DNA of 64,000 nucleotides from Deltaproteobacteria bacterium (GTDB lineage: Bacteria; Bdellovibrionota_B; Oligoflexia; Oligoflexales; Bog-1112): contig JACPKR010000038.1 in assembly GCA_016186945.1 (NCBI GenBank), positions 1 through 64,000 on the forward strand, written 5' to 3'. The notes below the pieces were generated by a model. The model ran no database searches. It saw only the letters and a list, made by a program, of their open reading frames with translations, and was not told the DNA's origin. A program made the translations under genes and the position numbers. Positions 61,232 to 64,000 of the stretch are shown in pieces (within the stretch, counting starts at the first letter, position 1; the number at the start of each line of letters is the position of its first letter).

Positions 61232-63061
61232 CTAAAGCGGCTTTAGAACACGGTCTAATACTTCACGCTTGTGCTCAATATACCCGACCTCTGTGAGGAG
61301 CCTGCTAAACGCATCCCCAAAACTGTCTAAGGACTGCTGAACGCAAGATGTGAAAGATTGGTTCATCGAACTTTCCGTTAAGAGCATTGCTCGGACAGCT
61401 AGCGTGCCCGCGACTACAGCCACACTCGTTCCCTTTCCTCCAACCCCCTTGTCCGGAGACGTCGATTTTGTGCTTGCATCTACACCTTGCAATCTTTGAG
61501 CAGTCGCAAATTCCTGCGCAAATGTACGCGCCTGAGCCTCAACCCTACTCGGGATGGACATGATCCCCCCCCCGAAATCCTTCTTGTAGATTCTCCCTAA
61601 GCAAGTCCCTGTCACCGCAGCACAATTATGGGTTAGGATATTGTACTCCCTACCGTACGAATTTTGAGCGCCCATCATTCTTTCTCTCATTGTTCGATAG
61701 GTCTGCAAATTATGGGCTATCTTCGCTCTGCCTGCCACACTGAGTTGCTCAAATTTCGGGTACGCAAGCTCTGGCTTGAGTCGCTGCTGTTCTGATGGAA
61801 AAATGTGATGCCAATATATGTCCTCCCCTTCAAGCAAGCCCATTTCCGCCTTCAGGGAACTTGTCAGGGTCGAGTAACTTTCAAGATTGTCCCTTAGAAA
61901 GACATAGTTTCGCATGTCCACCTGCAATTTTTGTAAAATTTCTGGCTCAGATGTTCTCAGACGCTCATAGTCATCAAAGCCTGTAAGAAAGTCTGCTCGT
62001 TTCAGGTAGGCTTCAAGAGCTTCATTAGTGGACAAATTTAACCTAGTTTTTAAAGATTCCTTGACCTCAGCAAGGTGGCTCTTCAACCCACTGTCGTAAA
62101 TATTTTTTTCTTCAAAGTAAACTGTTTGTTGGAACCATTTGTGAAAGCTCTCGAACTGCTCTTCGGTCATGGGAGGCAATTCCGTAATCACCCTTCTGGT
62201 TGTTCCAAAACGAGCCGCATCAACCTCATAGCTATTTCCCATAGCCCAGGAAATATAGACACGGCGTGGACTAGGCGTTTCGTCACCAATGAGGAGAGCT
62301 GAGTGTCCAAACATTTTGAGAAGAGCTATGCTTGGATCAATTTTTTCAGGATGCCATGTAATCAATCTAACTCTTATAGCGCCGACCTGGCCTGGAGTTG
62401 CAAGACCAAGGGACAGCTTTTGCCCAAAAGAGCTGAAGTTTATCTGCCCTTGTCTGTGATACTGTTCCTGGAAGAATTCAGGGCCGTTTTCAATTAATTC
62501 ATCTACAGACCCCCTATAATCCTCAACCGACTTTTTAAAAGTATCTTCCTCCTGGTTATTCCCTAGACAAACATCCAGAGAATTCTTATGGGCTTCAAAC
62601 GAGTTGTAAAGTTCTGTCAGTGTCTCTGACATTTCGATATTTAGTGATAACGTTAGGCGATGAACATCGAACATAGTCTGATCGTTATAGGAATCGAAAG
62701 TTATCTTCCGTTCCTCTGACCATGGGGAGCATTTCCCATCGTCACTCTGCCCGGAAAATTGACATCGTCTAAATTGCAGAGAGTTGGCTCCAGGAACAAA
62801 TCCAACCAGGTTAAGTTTCGACTCAGATGAAAAGTCTTCGACACAAGATTGCTTGTCACAAATTTTGTATCGGAAAAACTCACCCTTGTTCAGCGGAAAC
62901 TCAAGAACAGGAATTTTCTCGTTATTGACGGTCTGATACGAAATGTTCCCCAGCTGCTGCCCAGAAAGCGTCTGCTCCTCCTCATGGCTTTTTTTGCAGG
63001 TTGACATGAGGAATAGAATTGAACATAGAGCTAGAGTAGCAACTCTGCGAACTCGTAGCAT
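61232..63061 (-). CDS. Putative lipoprotein with His...Asn-Cys papain-like motif pair
   Basis: 609 residues. ATG at 63061 after GGAG. The N-terminus RVATLALCSILFLMSTC|KKS suggests a lipoprotein. A fibronectin-like beta region covers about 40-120 (YQTVNNEKIPVLEFPLN, NSLQFRRCQFSG). Around residue 250, MFGHSALLIGDE, and around 475, LTHNCAAVTGTCLGRIYKKD, give a His and a Cys in the arrangement seen in permuted papain-fold proteins (GH.ALL...NC). A hydrophobic segment follows (TSVAVVAGTLAVRAMLL). The gene upstream encodes a relative with WNCAQRGMCVLQDIY. Enzymatic function is inferred. Confidence 0.7.
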   Translation of the reverse strand: MLRVRRVATLALCSILFLMSTCKKSHEEEQTLSGQQLGNISYQTVNNEKIPVLEFPLNKGEFFRYKICDKQSCVEDFSSESKLNLVGFVPGANSLQFRRCQFSGQSDDGKCSPWSEERKITFDSYNDQTMFDVHRLTLSLNIEMSETLTELYNSFEAHKNSLDVCLGNNQEEDTFKKSVEDYRGSVDELIENGPEFFQEQYHRQGQINFSSFGQKLSLGLATPGQVGAIRVRLITWHPEKIDPSIALLKMFGHSALLIGDETPSPRRVYISWAMGNSYEVDAARFGTTRRVITELPPMTEEQFESFHKWFQQTVYFEEKNIYDSGLKSHLAEVKESLKTRLNLSTNEALEAYLKRADFLTGFDDYERLRTSEPEILQKLQVDMRNYVFLRDNLESYSTLTSSLKAEMGLLEGEDIYWHHIFPSEQQRLKPELAYPKFEQLSVAGRAKIAHNLQTYRTMRERMMGAQNSYGREYNILTHNCAAVTGTCLGRIYKKDFGGGIMSIPSRVEAQARTFAQEFATAQRLQGVDASTKSTSPDKGVGGKGTSVAVVAGTLAVRAMLLTESSMNQSFTSCVQQSLDSFGDAFSRLLTEVGYIEHKREVLDRVLKPL

Positions 63062-63073
63062 TTAAACTCCAAG

Positions 63074-64000
63074 TCATCGTTTTTGATACATGTTGTCAAA
63101 TCGTTCAGACTGTGCTTGAAGAATGGCTTCAAAAAAAGCCTGAGAGCGAACCTGATATTCTTCCAGCAGTCCACTACACGATCCTTCTAGACGCATAGAG
63201 GCAGCAGCACCGGCAACCGCTGCTCCGGTTAAAACAATTCCCAACAGAGCGACTCCCCTGGCATCACCGCTTGTGCGTCTGGCCTTCATCTCTCCCCGAA
63301 CAGCCTCCTGCTTATGAGCCAAAGCCTGTGAACGCACTAGTGCTGGGGTGTCACTTGCTTGGATTGTTCTATGTTGGTAGGGACGGAATTCATCGGTATT
63401 GTAAATGTCCTGTAAAACGCACATGCCTCTTTGCGCGCAATTCCAATTTGCTTTGTTATAGCTCTTTTCCTTCTGTTTTCTTGTACGATAGGCTCGCTGA
63501 TATTCAAGAACCTTTTGGTAAGAATCAGAGTCCGGTTTTTTCCGAAGGGTTTCCTGCCATTTTTTCCCTTCTCTCCCTTCCAACCACGAATACGCGTCTT
63601 TTTGCGCAGTGCCCGCAGGGAGGTCTTGCTTGAACTTGGAAAACGTTGTCTCTTCAACTTTGCGAAGTTGGGTGTCCAACTCTTCATCCCAATAGCCACC
63701 CGTCTTCTGGTATGCCGCTTTGAACTGAGCCGCTTTCTCTTTCGTGATTTCCGGAAGTTCGATCACTTCCAGATCGGTCTTCTGGAATACATCCACGTCT
63801 TCACTCCAGCTATTGCGAAACGGAACTGAGTAGTAATCTGCCCCTTCTGGAAGAGATCTTGTTTCGAGTGCCGATTCCAGGTTAAATGCTCCTACAACGA
63901 TGGCAACATGCCGATCATTGATTATTCTCTGGTAGAGTCTATCAAAGAATTGGGGCAACTCCTTCTGCTTCCAAACAAGCAAGGTTACTTTTACCGACTC
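63074..64000 (-). CDS. Papain-fold-like protein, paralogue of the preceding entry (5' end outside window)
   Basis: The frame is open to the window edge (ESVKVTLLVWKQKEL...), so the start lies beyond 64000. About 309 residues are visible. ATFSKFKQDLPAG-type helices, then KANWNCAQRGMCVLQDIYNT, matching HNCAAVTGTCLGRIYKKD in the next gene. A hydrophobic segment near the end (GVALLGIVLTGAAVAGAAA) is also shared in position. The stop is 12 bases before the next gene's ATG, so the two are co-transcribed tandem paralogues. Confidence 0.7.
   Translation of the reverse strand, partial: ESVKVTLLVWKQKELPQFFDRLYQRIINDRHVAIVVGAFNLESALETRSLPEGADYYSVPFRNSWSEDVDVFQKTDLEVIELPEITKEKAAQFKAAYQKTGGYWDEELDTQLRKVEETTFSKFKQDLPAGTAQKDAYSWLEGREGKKWQETLRKKPDSDSYQKVLEYQRAYRTRKQKEKSYNKANWNCAQRGMCVLQDIYNTDEFRPYQHRTIQASDTPALVRSQALAHKQEAVRGEMKARRTSGDARGVALLGIVLTGAAVAGAAASMRLEGSCSGLLEEYQVRSQAFFEAILQAQSERFDNMYQKR

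Overview
The window looks like a Gram-negative bacterial chromosome. It encodes a FadL-type outer-membrane protein, many Sec-signal and lipoprotein-signal proteins, a GspC-like protein and MqnD of the futalosine menaquinone route. A Bdellovibrionota/Oligoflexia-like or other 'deltaproteobacterial' source is my guess, not something the sequence proves. No rRNA, tRNA, CRISPR array or complete transposase gene was seen. Two families of short palindromic repeats (called A and B here) are scattered from about 19.7 kb to 61.2 kb and often sit against stop codons.

Layout. 1-140: probable end of an IS3-type element that cuts off the gene beside it. 138-15829 (minus strand): ten closely packed or overlapping genes, apparently one 15.7-kb operon. 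Every product has an N-terminal export signal. They are two near-identical beta-propeller-like proteins flanking a P-loop GTPase that carries a signal peptide and a Cys/His cluster, a WD40-like protein, several helical/coiled-coil proteins, a beta-helix-like protein and a truncated SpvB/Rhs-type protein. This is the best candidate for an undescribed system. 16-22.4 kb: a small unknown gene, an alpha/beta hydrolase, an NfeD protease with its stomatin partner, a broken gene and two related lipoproteins. 22.7-33.5 kb: an anchored 5'-nucleotidase-like protein, a Ser/Thr kinase with a possible export signal, prfC, glnS, a large exported protein of unknown function and an anchored family 1 glycosidase. 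33.6-40.3 kb: NhaC antiporter, AlkB-type hydroxylase, FolP, a CHAP-like lipoprotein, MqnD and a PhoD-type phosphatase.

40.4-45.9 kb: a complete oppABCDF peptide-import operon. 46.2-53.1 kb: minus-strand genes for a 1027-residue lipoprotein, a ketoacyl synthase, a WHy-domain protein, a pectinacetylesterase/Notum-like hydrolase and a GspC-like PDZ protein. 53.2-56.8 kb: plus-strand genes for a LOG-family protein, a TPR protein, a 2'-5' RNA ligase and FadL. 56.8-59.3 kb: a three-gene operon (VTC domain, DUF4956, beta-propeller) with a recognisable promoter. 59.4-60.1 kb: repeat debris and a broken gene. 60.4-61.0 kb: a BrnTA-like toxin-antitoxin pair. 61.2-64.0 kb: two adjacent related proteins with an Asn-Cys-Ala motif, the second running off the window.

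Housekeeping genes (prfC, glnS, folP, mqnD, opp) are interleaved with many secreted proteins and short mobile repeats. Several products belong to usually cytosolic families (GTPase, protein kinase) yet start with export signals, which suggests functions carried out in the envelope or on other cells.
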